A stretch of 64,000 nucleotides of DNA, taken from positions 193,501 through 257,500 of the forward strand of contig NZ_JXSL01000030.1 in the NCBI RefSeq assembly GCF_000829825.1. Direction: 5' to 3'. Under the pieces are notes generated by a model. That model made no database searches. It was not told the DNA's origin and saw nothing but the letters and a program-made list of their open reading frames with translations. Positions 18,868 through 26,717 of the stretch are shown one piece after another. Position numbers and translations under genes: made by a program. Numbering within the stretch: the stretch's first letter is position 1; every line of letters begins with the position of its first letter. This DNA is from Paramagnetospirillum magnetotacticum MS-1. Its GTDB lineage: Bacteria > Pseudomonadota > Alphaproteobacteria > Rhodospirillales > Magnetospirillaceae.

Positions 18868-19831
18868 GCCCATCCGGGCGCTGATCATCGGCTGCGGCGC
18901 CATCGCCGGCGGCTATGACGAAGCCGCGCCCGATTCCAGCCAGATCCTCACCCATGCCAAGGCCTATCTGCGCCATCCCAAATTCCAGATGGTCGGCTGT
19001 GTCGAGCCTGACCGGGAAAAGCGCGCCAAATTCATGTGGACCTGGGAAATCCCCAAGGGTTTCGCCAGTCTGGCGGATGTGGACATACCCTACGACGTGG
19101 CCAGCGTCTGCGTTCCCACCCAGTACCACGCCGAGACCCTGGAGGCGCTGCTGACCGGCCCCGCCCGGCTGGTCTTCGCGGAAAAGCCGTTGACCGACGA
19201 CCTGGAGCGCTCGCGCGCCATCGTCCGGGCTTATCGCGAGGCGGGCAAGCCGCTTGCCGTCAATTACCTGCGCCGCTGGGCGCCGGGCCTGATCAAGCTG
19301 AAGGCCGAGATCGAGGCGGGGCGCTGGGGCAGTTTCATCAAGGGCAGCGCCTGGTACACCAAGGGCCTGCTCAACAATGGCAGCCACTTCCTCGACCTTG
19401 CCGCCTTTTTGCTGGGCGATCTGCGTCCGGTGGCGCGGCTGGGCGCCATCAATGACGGGCGGAGTGACGACCCCACCCTGGACGTCCTGGTCAAGACCGG
19501 CCATGACGCCCCGCTTTATCTGTTGGGCGCCAATGCCAATGCCTACAGCATCTTCGAGGCCGACCTGCTTTTCGCCGAGGGCCGCATCAGCCTGACCGAT
19601 TCCGGCTTTCATCTGGTGCGCCGCACGGTGACGCGCAGTTCCCGCTTCACCGGCTATAGCGTGCTGGGTCCGGCGCGGGGCTCCGATAGCGGCCTGGGCC
19701 AGGCCATGCTGGACGCCGCAGACAATATCGCCCGCAACCTTGTCGACCAAACCCCGTTGAACAGCACCGGGCGGACCGCACTCGTGGCCCAAGAACTGTG
19801 CGCCGCCCTAGCCTGCCTGCCGGAGACTTGA
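18845..19831 (+). CDS. Gfo/Idh/MocA-family NAD(P)-dependent sugar oxidoreductase
   Basis: 328 residues. The N-terminal Rossmann fold has ALIIGCGAIAGGYDE, and the family's active-site E-K-P (LVFAEKPLTDD) follows at about residue 115. The C-terminal alpha/beta substrate domain includes NGSHFLDLAAFLLGD. Such enzymes oxidise or reduce nucleotide-sugar carbons, often producing a ketosugar for the aminotransferase encoded next. It starts inside the cytidylyltransferase gene and its stop overlaps the next ATG by one base. Confidence 0.88.
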   Translation: MSRIAGSEPIRALIIGCGAIAGGYDEAAPDSSQILTHAKAYLRHPKFQMVGCVEPDREKRAKFMWTWEIPKGFASLADVDIPYDVASVCVPTQYHAETLEALLTGPARLVFAEKPLTDDLERSRAIVRAYREAGKPLAVNYLRRWAPGLIKLKAEIEAGRWGSFIKGSAWYTKGLLNNGSHFLDLAAFLLGDLRPVARLGAINDGRSDDPTLDVLVKTGHDAPLYLLGANANAYSIFEADLLFAEGRISLTDSGFHLVRRTVTRSSRFTGYSVLGPARGSDSGLGQAMLDAADNIARNLVDQTPLNSTGRTALVAQELCAALACLPET

Positions 19832-21153
19832 TGATGAGCACCCTGGCCCTTCTGGGCGGAACCCCTATCCGCACCAAGCTGTTTCCCGCCTATTCGGTCA
19901 TCGGCGACGATGACCGCGCCGCCGTGGCCAAGGTGATGGAAAGCGGTATCCTGTCACGCTTCCTTGGCACCTGGCACAATGATTTCTTCGGCGGGCCCGA
20001 GGTCAAGGCCTTCGAACACGAATGGGCCACCGCCTTTTCCGCCGCCCATGCCATCAGCGTCAACTCGGCCACCAGCGGCCTTTACGCCGCGGCGGGCGCG
20101 GCCGGAATCGGGCCCGGCGACGAGGTCATCGTCTCGCCCTACACCATGAGCGCCTCGGCGGTGGCCGCCCTGGTGTTCAATGCCGTTCCCGTCTTCGCCG
20201 ATATCGATCCCGACAGCTATTGCCTGTCGGCCAAGACCATCGCGGCCAAGATCACGCCGCGCACCAAGGCCATCATCGTGGTCCATATCTTCGGCAATGT
20301 GGCCGATATGGACCCCATCATGGATCTGGCCAAGAAACATGGCCTGACCGTGATCGAGGACTGCGCCCAGGCGCCCTTCGCCACCTATAAGGGCCGTAAT
20401 GTGGGCACTCTGGGCCATATGGGCGTGTTCAGCCTCAATTACCACAAGCACATCCATACCGGCGAAGGCGGCGTGGTCACCACCAACGATTCCCGGCTGG
20501 CCGAGAAGGTTCAGCTGATCCGCAACCATGCCGAGGCGGTGGTGGAGAAGAAGGGCGTGTCCGATCTGGTCAACATGATCGGCTTCAATTTCCGCTTAGG
20601 GGAAATCGAGGCCGCCATCGGGCGCAGACAATTGCTCAAAGGCCCCGATCTGGTGCGGCGCCGTCAAGCCAATGTCCGCTATCTGGAAGACCGCATCAAA
20701 GGCATCCCCTACCTGTCCATGCCCCGGGTCCAAGACGGTGTCGAGCACGTCTATTACGTCCACGGCCTGTCCTATGACGCGGAAGCGGCGGGCGTGTCGC
20801 GCGCCACCTTCGTGCGTGCGCTGAAGGCCGAACTTGCCGCCACCGAGCTTCGGGAAGGCGAAGGCGTACTGATGGGCGAGGGCTATGTCCGCCCGCTTTA
20901 TCTCCAGCCCCTGTACCAGAAGCGAGTCGGCTATGGCGAGGTGGGCTGCCCCTTCAAATGCCCCCATTACACCGGAACCCCCGACTACGCCCCGGGGTCG
21001 TGCCCCAATACCGAGGACGCCCATTTCAACCGGGTGATCACCCACGAACTGATCCGCCCCCCGGCCTGTCGCTCCGATCTGGACGACGTGGCCAATGCCT
21101 TCGCCAAGGTGGCGGAAAACATGGCGGCGCTGCGCGATCTGGAGCGCAAGTGA
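19831..21153 (+). CDS. DegT/DnrJ/EryC1-family PLP-dependent sugar aminotransferase
   Basis: 440 residues. It has the family's HAISVNSATSGLYAAAGAAG and GDEVIVSPYTMSASA regions, VIEDCAQAPFATYKG, and the PLP region FSLNYHKHIHTGEGGV, where the Lys should form the Schiff base. Late cysteines (CPFKCPHY, SCPN) are unusual. The likely role is transamination of a ketosugar nucleotide made with the adjacent oxidoreductase. Tandem ATGs occur at 19831 and 19834 with GGAG upstream. It overlaps both neighbours by one base (TGATG), so the operon is tightly coupled. Confidence 0.9.
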   Translation: MMSTLALLGGTPIRTKLFPAYSVIGDDDRAAVAKVMESGILSRFLGTWHNDFFGGPEVKAFEHEWATAFSAAHAISVNSATSGLYAAAGAAGIGPGDEVIVSPYTMSASAVAALVFNAVPVFADIDPDSYCLSAKTIAAKITPRTKAIIVVHIFGNVADMDPIMDLAKKHGLTVIEDCAQAPFATYKGRNVGTLGHMGVFSLNYHKHIHTGEGGVVTTNDSRLAEKVQLIRNHAEAVVEKKGVSDLVNMIGFNFRLGEIEAAIGRRQLLKGPDLVRRRQANVRYLEDRIKGIPYLSMPRVQDGVEHVYYVHGLSYDAEAAGVSRATFVRALKAELAATELREGEGVLMGEGYVRPLYLQPLYQKRVGYGEVGCPFKCPHYTGTPDYAPGSCPNTEDAHFNRVITHELIRPPACRSDLDDVANAFAKVAENMAALRDLERK

Positions 21154-22112
21154 TGTCCAAATACCGGGTGGAACCCATGCCCCCCGGCGCGGCGGAAGAA
21201 GGCTTTCCCGAGTGGGATGCCCATCCGTTGCGCGGCGGGTTCGCCGCCCGGCTTTATCCCACCGTGGCCCCGGCCCACACGGATTGCTCGGTCCAGGTCA
21301 TCGGCCCCACCGGGCCGGTGGTGCGAATCCGCGCCACCATGGGACCGGGCGAGATATCGTTCTGGGGCCTGCCCGCCCTGCTGGCCTCGAAGCCCGACGC
21401 CGAGCCCAAGCATATCAAGGGCGGCCTCGCGGCGGCGCTGGATCACCTGACCGAGGCCGCCAAAGCGGGCGGCCTGACACGGCTGGTCATCGGCACCGAG
21501 GCTCATTCCCGTCCCGATCCCTTGGCCGCCCTGCTGGCCGACCGGGGAGCCGAAGGCGCCATTCAGGCTTCGGCCCAGTTGGACCTCACCCGGCCGGAAG
21601 AGGCCCTGCGCGCCGATATCAGGGACAGCTACCGCTCGCTGACCAATTGGGGCAGCCGCAATCTTCGCCTGGCCTTCATCAATGCCGAGAACCCCGACCG
21701 CGCCCAGTTCGACCTCTTCCCCGATTTCCATGCCCGCATCGCTGGCGGCAGGCGGCGAGGCGAGGATTACTGGGCCATCTATTGGAACGAGATCAAAGCC
21801 GGGCAGGCGGAAATGGCGCTGGGATTCTTGGAAGACGGCACATTGGTGGCCGGGTCCATCGTGGTCTGGGCGGGCGTCACCGCCTATTACGCCTCGGGCG
21901 TCTACGACCGCGACCAGTTCGACAAGCCGCTCGGCCACTGGCCCTTGTGGACCGCCATCCTGCGCGCCAAGGAAACAGGGCTGGAACGCTTCGACTTAGG
22001 GGAAATCCCGGCCCGCGGTCATGCCGATGACAAGGAAATCTCCATCGCCTTCTTCAAGCGCGGCTTCACCTCGGGACGCAATTTCCGCATCCGGTGGGTA
22101 CTGGGCGTTTAG
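21153..22112 (+). CDS. FemAB/GNAT-like acyltransferase of the sugar cassette
   Basis: 319 residues. The second half resembles FemAB-type N-acyltransferases: LGFLEDGTLVAGSIVVW, TAYYASGVYDRD, then LERFDLGEIPARGHADDKEIS with IAFFKRGFTSG, the usual D-x-G...K...FK-x-GF closing pattern. The first half is less conserved. Following an aminotransferase, it would plausibly acylate the new amino group of the sugar. This is inferred from context; no acceptor is proven. The ATG shares one base with the upstream TGA. Its stop codon sits inside an 18-bp tandem duplication. Confidence 0.7.
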   Translation: MSKYRVEPMPPGAAEEGFPEWDAHPLRGGFAARLYPTVAPAHTDCSVQVIGPTGPVVRIRATMGPGEISFWGLPALLASKPDAEPKHIKGGLAAALDHLTEAAKAGGLTRLVIGTEAHSRPDPLAALLADRGAEGAIQASAQLDLTRPEEALRADIRDSYRSLTNWGSRNLRLAFINAENPDRAQFDLFPDFHARIAGGRRRGEDYWAIYWNEIKAGQAEMALGFLEDGTLVAGSIVVWAGVTAYYASGVYDRDQFDKPLGHWPLWTAILRAKETGLERFDLGEIPARGHADDKEISIAFFKRGFTSGRNFRIRWVLGV

Positions 22113-22129
22113 TGGGTACTGGGCGTTTA
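22094..22129. repeat. Perfect 18-bp tandem duplication across two convergent stop codons
   Basis: The unit GTGGGTACTGGGCGTTTA occurs at 22094-22111 and again at 22112-22129. The plus-strand TAG of the acyltransferase spans the junction (22110-22112), and the minus-strand TAA of the OGT-like gene is the end of the second copy (22127-22129). It looks like a recent slippage event. Confidence 0.95.
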
Positions 22130-23905
22130 AACGTCAAAGCCCTTTGGCTTCTCGCCCTTCTCCCACTTGGCCCACATGGTGTCCAAGGCCCGTTCCAGCG
22201 GCGGGGTGAAGGCCTTGCCATCGAACAGGGGCGAGGCTTGGGTGGCGGCCCACAGGCGCTGGCGCACCTGCTCCAAGGCCTCCCGGTCCTTGGCCAGATG
22301 CTGGGCCAGGGCATGATAGCCCCCTTGCGACTCCGCGATCAGTTCATCAAGGCCCAGGGCATGGAGCAGTGATCCCGCCACCCGCGAGGCAAAGGTCCGG
22401 CCCGCCCAGGCCACCAGAGGCACACCGGCCCACAAGGCGTCGCTGGCCGTGGTGTGACCGGCGCAGGGCCAGGTGTCGAGGAACAGATCCGCGGCCGACA
22501 GGCGCAGCATATGCTCGGCCTGGGGCAGGCGCGGCGCGAAGATCAGCCGCGACGCATCGATGCCCACCGCGCCCATCATGGCGCGCAGGCTGGCCGTGGC
22601 CGCCGGGTGGAATTCCACGAACCACAGCACCGCATCGGGTTGGGCCTGCAACACGGCGACCCACACCGCCAGGGTCTCGGCATTGAACTTGAAGCTATTG
22701 TTGAACACCGCGATGACGAAGGCATCCTCGGGCAGGCCCCACTTGGCCTTGGGCTCGCGGGTGGCGGCGCGCGCACGCCGCGAATCATTGGGCTGATAGC
22801 ACAGCGGCAGACGCACCACCTGCTCGGCGTAATCATTCTCGGCGCCCGCTGGGATCACGTAAGGATCGGCGATGATATAGTCCATGCAGGTGCCGCCGAA
22901 CGTGCCGGGAAAGCCCAGCCACGCCACCTGGATGGGGGCTGGGCGGGCCGCCAGAATGGATGTGCGGGCCCGGCCCGTATGCCCCTTGAGATCGACCAGG
23001 ATATCGATGCCGTCGGCGGCGATGCGCTTGGCGCAATCGGCCTCGGACAGGGCCGCCAGTTCCACCCAATGGTCGCAGGCGTCACGCAGGCGTGTGCGCA
23101 CCGCCCCCTTGTCCTCGGGCCCATAGGAATAAGCGAAGATCTCGAATCGCGATCTGTCGTGGCTTTCCAACGCCTCGGCCAGCAGATAGGCGGTGGCGTG
23201 ATCGTGAAAATCCTCGGACAGATAGCCCAGCCGCAGGCGCGGGCGGCGCGCCTTGGGCTGATGGACCATGGGGGCCACCCGGCTTTCGATGAAGGTGGCG
23301 GCCTCGTCGGCATGACGGCGCAGCTCGGCCGGGCTGAAATCATGGACCAGCAGGGTGAAGGGCGGAACCGGCAGGCTTTTGCCTGTGCGCCATGAGGGCA
23401 GGGCGGAAATGGCCTCCTTCACCACCGGGAGATTATCCCAGTCGCACAAGACCGCCAGTTCCAGACCGAGATAACCCAAGGCCCCGCCATCGGCGCCGCC
23501 GGTCAGGCGCACCACATTGCTATAGGCCAGGGCCGAGCCTTCATGGTCATCCAGGCGCGCCGCCAGACTGGCGATATTGCGCCAGCCGTCCACGAAAGAG
23601 TCATCGAGCTCCACCGCACGGCGATAGCAGGCCATGGCATCGGCGGTCCGGCCTTGGCCCAGCAGCACCGTGCCGAGATTGCCGTGAAAGGCCGGCGCCT
23701 TGGGGGTGGCGGCAATGGCGCCGCGGATCAGGCGCTCGGCCTCCGTCAGCTGGCCTTTCTGCATGGCCACCAGTCCCGACAGGTGCAAGCCGTCGGGATG
23801 AAGCGGCGACAGTTTAAGCAGATTCTTGTATTGCCGGGCCGCCCCGTCCAGATCGCCGGAGAGATGGAGCTTCACTGCGTCTTGCAGGAGCTGGTCCGCC
23901 GTCAT
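22127..23905 (-). CDS. TPR/O-GlcNAc-transferase-like glycosyltransferase, copy 3
   Basis: 592 residues from the ATG at 23905; in-frame TTG/ATG codons at 23941 and 23935 would lengthen it slightly. Three to four TPRs occupy about residues 1-140 (for example LLQDAVKLHLSGDLDGAARQY). The GT41 domain runs from about 227: GYLSEDFHDHATAYLLAEAL, DGIDILVDLKGHTGRAR, AWLGFPGTFGGTCMDYIIAD, NNSFKFNAETLAVW (the conserved Lys) and AGHTTASDALWAGVP. It is more divergent than copies 1 and 2. It converges on the sugar cassette, so a link between sugar donor synthesis and transfer is plausible but inferred. The acceptor is unknown. Confidence 0.88.
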   Translation of the reverse strand: MTADQLLQDAVKLHLSGDLDGAARQYKNLLKLSPLHPDGLHLSGLVAMQKGQLTEAERLIRGAIAATPKAPAFHGNLGTVLLGQGRTADAMACYRRAVELDDSFVDGWRNIASLAARLDDHEGSALAYSNVVRLTGGADGGALGYLGLELAVLCDWDNLPVVKEAISALPSWRTGKSLPVPPFTLLVHDFSPAELRRHADEAATFIESRVAPMVHQPKARRPRLRLGYLSEDFHDHATAYLLAEALESHDRSRFEIFAYSYGPEDKGAVRTRLRDACDHWVELAALSEADCAKRIAADGIDILVDLKGHTGRARTSILAARPAPIQVAWLGFPGTFGGTCMDYIIADPYVIPAGAENDYAEQVVRLPLCYQPNDSRRARAATREPKAKWGLPEDAFVIAVFNNSFKFNAETLAVWVAVLQAQPDAVLWFVEFHPAATASLRAMMGAVGIDASRLIFAPRLPQAEHMLRLSAADLFLDTWPCAGHTTASDALWAGVPLVAWAGRTFASRVAGSLLHALGLDELIAESQGGYHALAQHLAKDREALEQVRQRLWAATQASPLFDGKAFTPPLERALDTMWAKWEKGEKPKGFDV

Positions 23906-23997
23906 GTGCTTGCCGCCGCTCAACTGCCGCTCCATTCCCAATAGGTCATAGGTCGAGGATAGGGGGCGGGGCGGGATGCGTCAACGCGTTGCCACCC

Positions 23998-24015
23998 GTT
24001 TAAGCTTTTCTAAAC
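23998..24015. promoter_or_regulatory. Candidate operator shared by two flaF-like genes (site A)
   Basis: GTTTAAGCTTTTCTAAAC lies 94 bases before the FlaF-like start at 24110. It contains the inverted repeat GTTTA-N8-TAAAC. Fifteen of 18 positions match the sequence at 50301-50318 upstream of the second FlaF-like gene. Function is unproven. Confidence 0.4.
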
Positions 24016-24109
24016 ATACGGTTTGGCAAGATTCCCCTGCCTGACGTATGATTCGGCAAAGCTTCGAGCTGGCGATGGGCCGCGCTCAATGAATGTCGGG
24101 GGAAACCTA

Positions 24110-24454
24110 ATGTCCCAACCTATCCAGATCGAGTCGCTCAAGATCGGCGAACAGGATGCCTTCGGCTTGGTCGAAGCGGCCATCACCCTGGATCAATCGC
24201 GCGGCGACAAGGCCCGCCTGGCCGCCGCGCTGGACCATAATCTCCAGCTCTGGGTCGCCATCCGCACCCTGGTCACCGATACCAATAGCGGTTTGCCCGA
24301 CGCGGTCAAAACCAACCTGACCCGCCTGTCCGACTTCGTCGCCGACACCACCTTGAAGAAGGGTGTCGATATCAGCGACAACACCATCACCACCCTGGTC
24401 AACGTCAATCTGCAAATTTCCGAGGGGCTGCTGGAAAGCGCCAACCGAAGCTGA
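24110..24454 (+). CDS. Short FlaF-like protein, paralogue A
   Basis: 114 residues, starting at an ATG preceded by GGGGGA. The body (DKARLAAALDHNLQLWVAIRT, LTRLSDFVADTTL, LVNVNLQISEGLLE) matches the FlaF pattern N-x-x-LW ... L-x-x-FV-x-x-T ... N-x-N-x-x-GL and is colinear with the protein at 50388-50762. FlaF is an alphaproteobacterial regulator of flagellin synthesis that acts with FlbT. This version lacks FlaF's N-terminal NPYSNAA region, so it is a shortened relative whose role is not known. Its stop overlaps the apparent CTG start of cobD. Confidence 0.65.
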   Translation: MSQPIQIESLKIGEQDAFGLVEAAITLDQSRGDKARLAAALDHNLQLWVAIRTLVTDTNSGLPDAVKTNLTRLSDFVADTTLKKGVDISDNTITTLVNVNLQISEGLLESANRS

Positions 24455-25440
24455 GCCTTCTTCCTCTCCACGGCGGCGATCTGGCCGCCGCCCAGGCCCG
24501 GTGGGGCCGTCCCGCCCAAGGCTGGCTGGATCTGTCCACCGGCATCAATCCCTGGCCCTATCCTCTGCCCGACCTGCCCGCCGAGTGCTGGCGGCGTCTG
24601 CCCGATTCCGGGGCGCTCCAGGCCCTGCGGGACGCCTGCACCCGCCGCTGGGCCGTCCCCGTCACGGCGCAGGTGGTGGCGGGAAGCGGCAGCCAGGCCC
24701 TGATTCAGGCCCTGCCCCGCATCACGCCCCCCAGCGATGTGGCCATTCTCGGTCCCACCTATGGCGAGCACGCCCGCGCCTGGACCGCCTCCGGCCACCG
24801 GGTGCGCGAGGTCCTTGATCTGGACGATGCCGCCCAGGCCGATGTGGTGGTGGTGGTCAATCCCAACAATCCCGACGGACGGATCGTCGCGCCCGACATG
24901 CTGGTGAATCTGGCGCACCATCTGGCGGCGCGCGGCGGCTTGCTGGTGGTGGACGAGGCCTTCGGCGACGAGCGCCCCGAATTGTCCCTGACATCGCGCC
25001 TTTGCCCCGGCCTGGTGGTCTTGCGGTCCTTCGGCAAGTTCTTCGGCCTGGCGGGCTTGCGCCTAGGCTTCGCCGTGGCCGAGACCGGCATGGCGGCCCG
25101 CCTTGGCGATCATCTCGGCCCCTGGCCGGTCTCTGGCCCGGCGCTGGTCATCGGCACCCAGGCGCTGGCGGACGAGGCCTGGACGAAGACCACCATCATC
25201 CGCCTCCACGAGGCCGCCTCGCGCCTGGATCAGATCCTTGGTGCGGCGGGATTGGACATCCTGGGCGGAACCTCCCTGTTCCGTCTGGCCCGCCACGATC
25301 AGGCCGCCGGGATCTATGAACGCCTGGGCCGCGCCGGAATCTTGGTCCGCGCCTTCGCCCATCGTCCCGATATCCTGCGCTTCGGCCTGCCGGGCAGTGG
25401 GACGGAGGAACAGCGGCTGAGCACGGCGCTAAGCGGCTGA
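24451..25440 (+). CDS. cobD: Threonine-phosphate decarboxylase CobD/CobC (CTG start inferred)
   Basis: 329 residues. It shows the signature at the N-terminus (LHGGDLAAAQARWG, then WLDLSTGINPWPYP), VVVVNPNNPDGR and the PLP Lys in LRSFGKFFGLAGLRLGF. The enzyme makes (R)-1-amino-2-propanol phosphate for the cobalamin nucleotide loop. The conserved N-terminus lies upstream of the first ATG/GTG/TTG of the frame (GTG at 24673). Back to the preceding stop near 24286 the only sensible initiator is CTG at 24451, which overlaps the FlaF-like TGA as CTGA. Starting at 24673 would delete the signature. No other cobalamin genes are nearby. Confidence 0.85.
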   Translation: MSLLPLHGGDLAAAQARWGRPAQGWLDLSTGINPWPYPLPDLPAECWRRLPDSGALQALRDACTRRWAVPVTAQVVAGSGSQALIQALPRITPPSDVAILGPTYGEHARAWTASGHRVREVLDLDDAAQADVVVVVNPNNPDGRIVAPDMLVNLAHHLAARGGLLVVDEAFGDERPELSLTSRLCPGLVVLRSFGKFFGLAGLRLGFAVAETGMAARLGDHLGPWPVSGPALVIGTQALADEAWTKTTIIRLHEAASRLDQILGAAGLDILGGTSLFRLARHDQAAGIYERLGRAGILVRAFAHRPDILRFGLPGSGTEEQRLSTALSG

Positions 25441-25535
25441 ACCTCAAATATGAGGCGCGGTGCTGATGTGAGCATTGAGCGAGCGGCCAAGGGCGCGGAG
25501 GCGCCCGCTAAGGCAGAGGGCAAAACAAGTGAAGC

Positions 25536-25570
25536 TAAAGCGTGATGCATATTGAAGGCATCACGCTTTA
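25536..25570. repeat. Perfect 13-bp inverted repeat downstream of cobD
   Basis: TAAAGCGTGATGC (25536-25548) pairs with GCATCACGCTTTA (25558-25570) around the loop ATATTGAAG. No T run follows, so it is either a factor-dependent 3' end between convergent genes or a REP-like intergenic element. The rest of 25441-25722 shows nothing I can support. Confidence 0.7.
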
Positions 25571-25722
25571 AGCGGCTGAGCCGCGGCAAAACCATCGCTT
25601 CGGACAAGCAAAAGCGGGCCCGATCCTAAGATCGAACCTCGAAACGAACAGCACAACGGGGCCAGCTCCGGCTAAGAGCCAGCCATTTGCCTGAACGAAC
25701 CGGTGACCGGGACGGCCACCGA

Positions 25723-26142
25723 TCAGATCTCTACCGAACCACCGGACGGAACGGGGGCTGCGGGCGCGGCGGGCGGAGCGCTGGGCGCGGCGGACACCGG
25801 GGCGGGCGGAGCCTTCACATCCTCGGCAGGCGCAGTGGAGGCCTTGGAGGAGGATTGTGGCTGATCGATCGCCGTCGGGATGTTGCGCTTGTACTCTTCG
25901 ACCACATGGCGCGAAGGATACTGCTCGACTTCCTTACCCGTATCGCCGTCACGGACGACCAGCAGAGCCAAACCGGTTCCGCTATCGACCTTGACCACCG
26001 GAGAGGTGTAGCGCGGGGGTTCGGAAACGGGCGGCGCTTCCTTGACCTCGGTATTAGCGGTCTGAACAGCATGAGCAGCCGCGTGGGGAGCCTCGACAAC
26101 CGGAGACCGGAGCGGTGCATCTGATGCAATCGAGGTGGACAT
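25723..26142 (-). CDS. FlaG-like small protein with proline/alanine-rich ends
   Basis: 139 residues. The centre (YTSPVVKVDSGTGLALLVVRD, then GDTGKEVEQYPSRHVVEEYKR) resembles the FlaG domain pattern V-x-V-x-D-x-x-TG-x-V-x-x-x-P, where FlaG is a small protein often beside flagellin genes. Flanking segments are low-complexity (Ala/Pro/Ser), and the last 40 residues are mostly PAPVSAAPSAPPAAP-type sequence. No signal peptide is seen. It follows the 120-aa hypothetical gene on the minus strand. Assignment is by pattern only and could be wrong. Confidence 0.55.
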   Translation of the reverse strand: MSTSIASDAPLRSPVVEAPHAAAHAVQTANTEVKEAPPVSEPPRYTSPVVKVDSGTGLALLVVRDGDTGKEVEQYPSRHVVEEYKRNIPTAIDQPQSSSKASTAPAEDVKAPPAPVSAAPSAPPAAPAAPVPSGGSVEI

Positions 26143-26295
26143 TCTGCCCTCCTATCTTAGTGAACTACGACAACCACCTGAACCGGTTTCCGCAAAGGGA
26201 CTCCGCCCGGCGGCGCCTTCTGGCACAAGCCACAGATTACAAGATTCATCCCCGATGAAGCAATCTGATTCTTGACAGCGGGGCTGCCTTCTGAA

Positions 26296-26658
26296 TCAGT
26301 CCGTGGCCCGGCGCGCCAGTCCAGGCGGCGGTGGCGACCTTGTCTCTCCCGAATGATGGGGGCGGCGGTGCAGCAAGATCTTGACCGTGGCACGGGCGAA
26401 CATCTTGAGGCGGCCCATCTTGTAAGTCTCGGACAGGTCTGGCGTCTTGATGATGCCGAGAAAGAAGCGGGAAATCTCGCCCAGCGTCTGTTCGCGAAGC
26501 TTGGCGTCGCATTCACGGCGCAGCAGTTCGGTCACCATGTCCTGGGCGGCATTCATCAGGACCAGCCCGTCGATCTGGGCGTCGATCAGGGCGCACATCT
26601 GCTCGAAGAGTGGCCACTCCTGTTGCGTCAGTTCGATGTCGTCAGCGGCACGCCCCAT
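26296..26658 (-). CDS. Hypothetical protein (120 aa)
   Basis: I do not recognise it. It is acidic and helical in appearance: the region from IELTQQEWPLFEQMCALIDA to RFFLGIIKTPDLSETYKMGR reads as amphipathic helices, followed by a basic, proline-rich tail (RRPHHSGETRSPPPPG). There is no signal peptide or membrane segment. Codon use matches the neighbours, and a GAGAGGGGGG purine tract precedes the ATG, so it is probably real. It lies between the acyl-CoA synthetase-like gene and the FlaG-like gene on the same strand. A chemotaxis or flagellar link is only a guess. Confidence 0.6.
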   Translation of the reverse strand: MGRAADDIELTQQEWPLFEQMCALIDAQIDGLVLMNAAQDMVTELLRRECDAKLREQTLGEISRFFLGIIKTPDLSETYKMGRLKMFARATVKILLHRRPHHSGETRSPPPPGLARRATD

Positions 26659-26717
26659 GGCACCCCCCTCTCATTTTCGGGAATCATGGCAGCGAAAAGA
26701 TAACAAAATCCTAGTGA

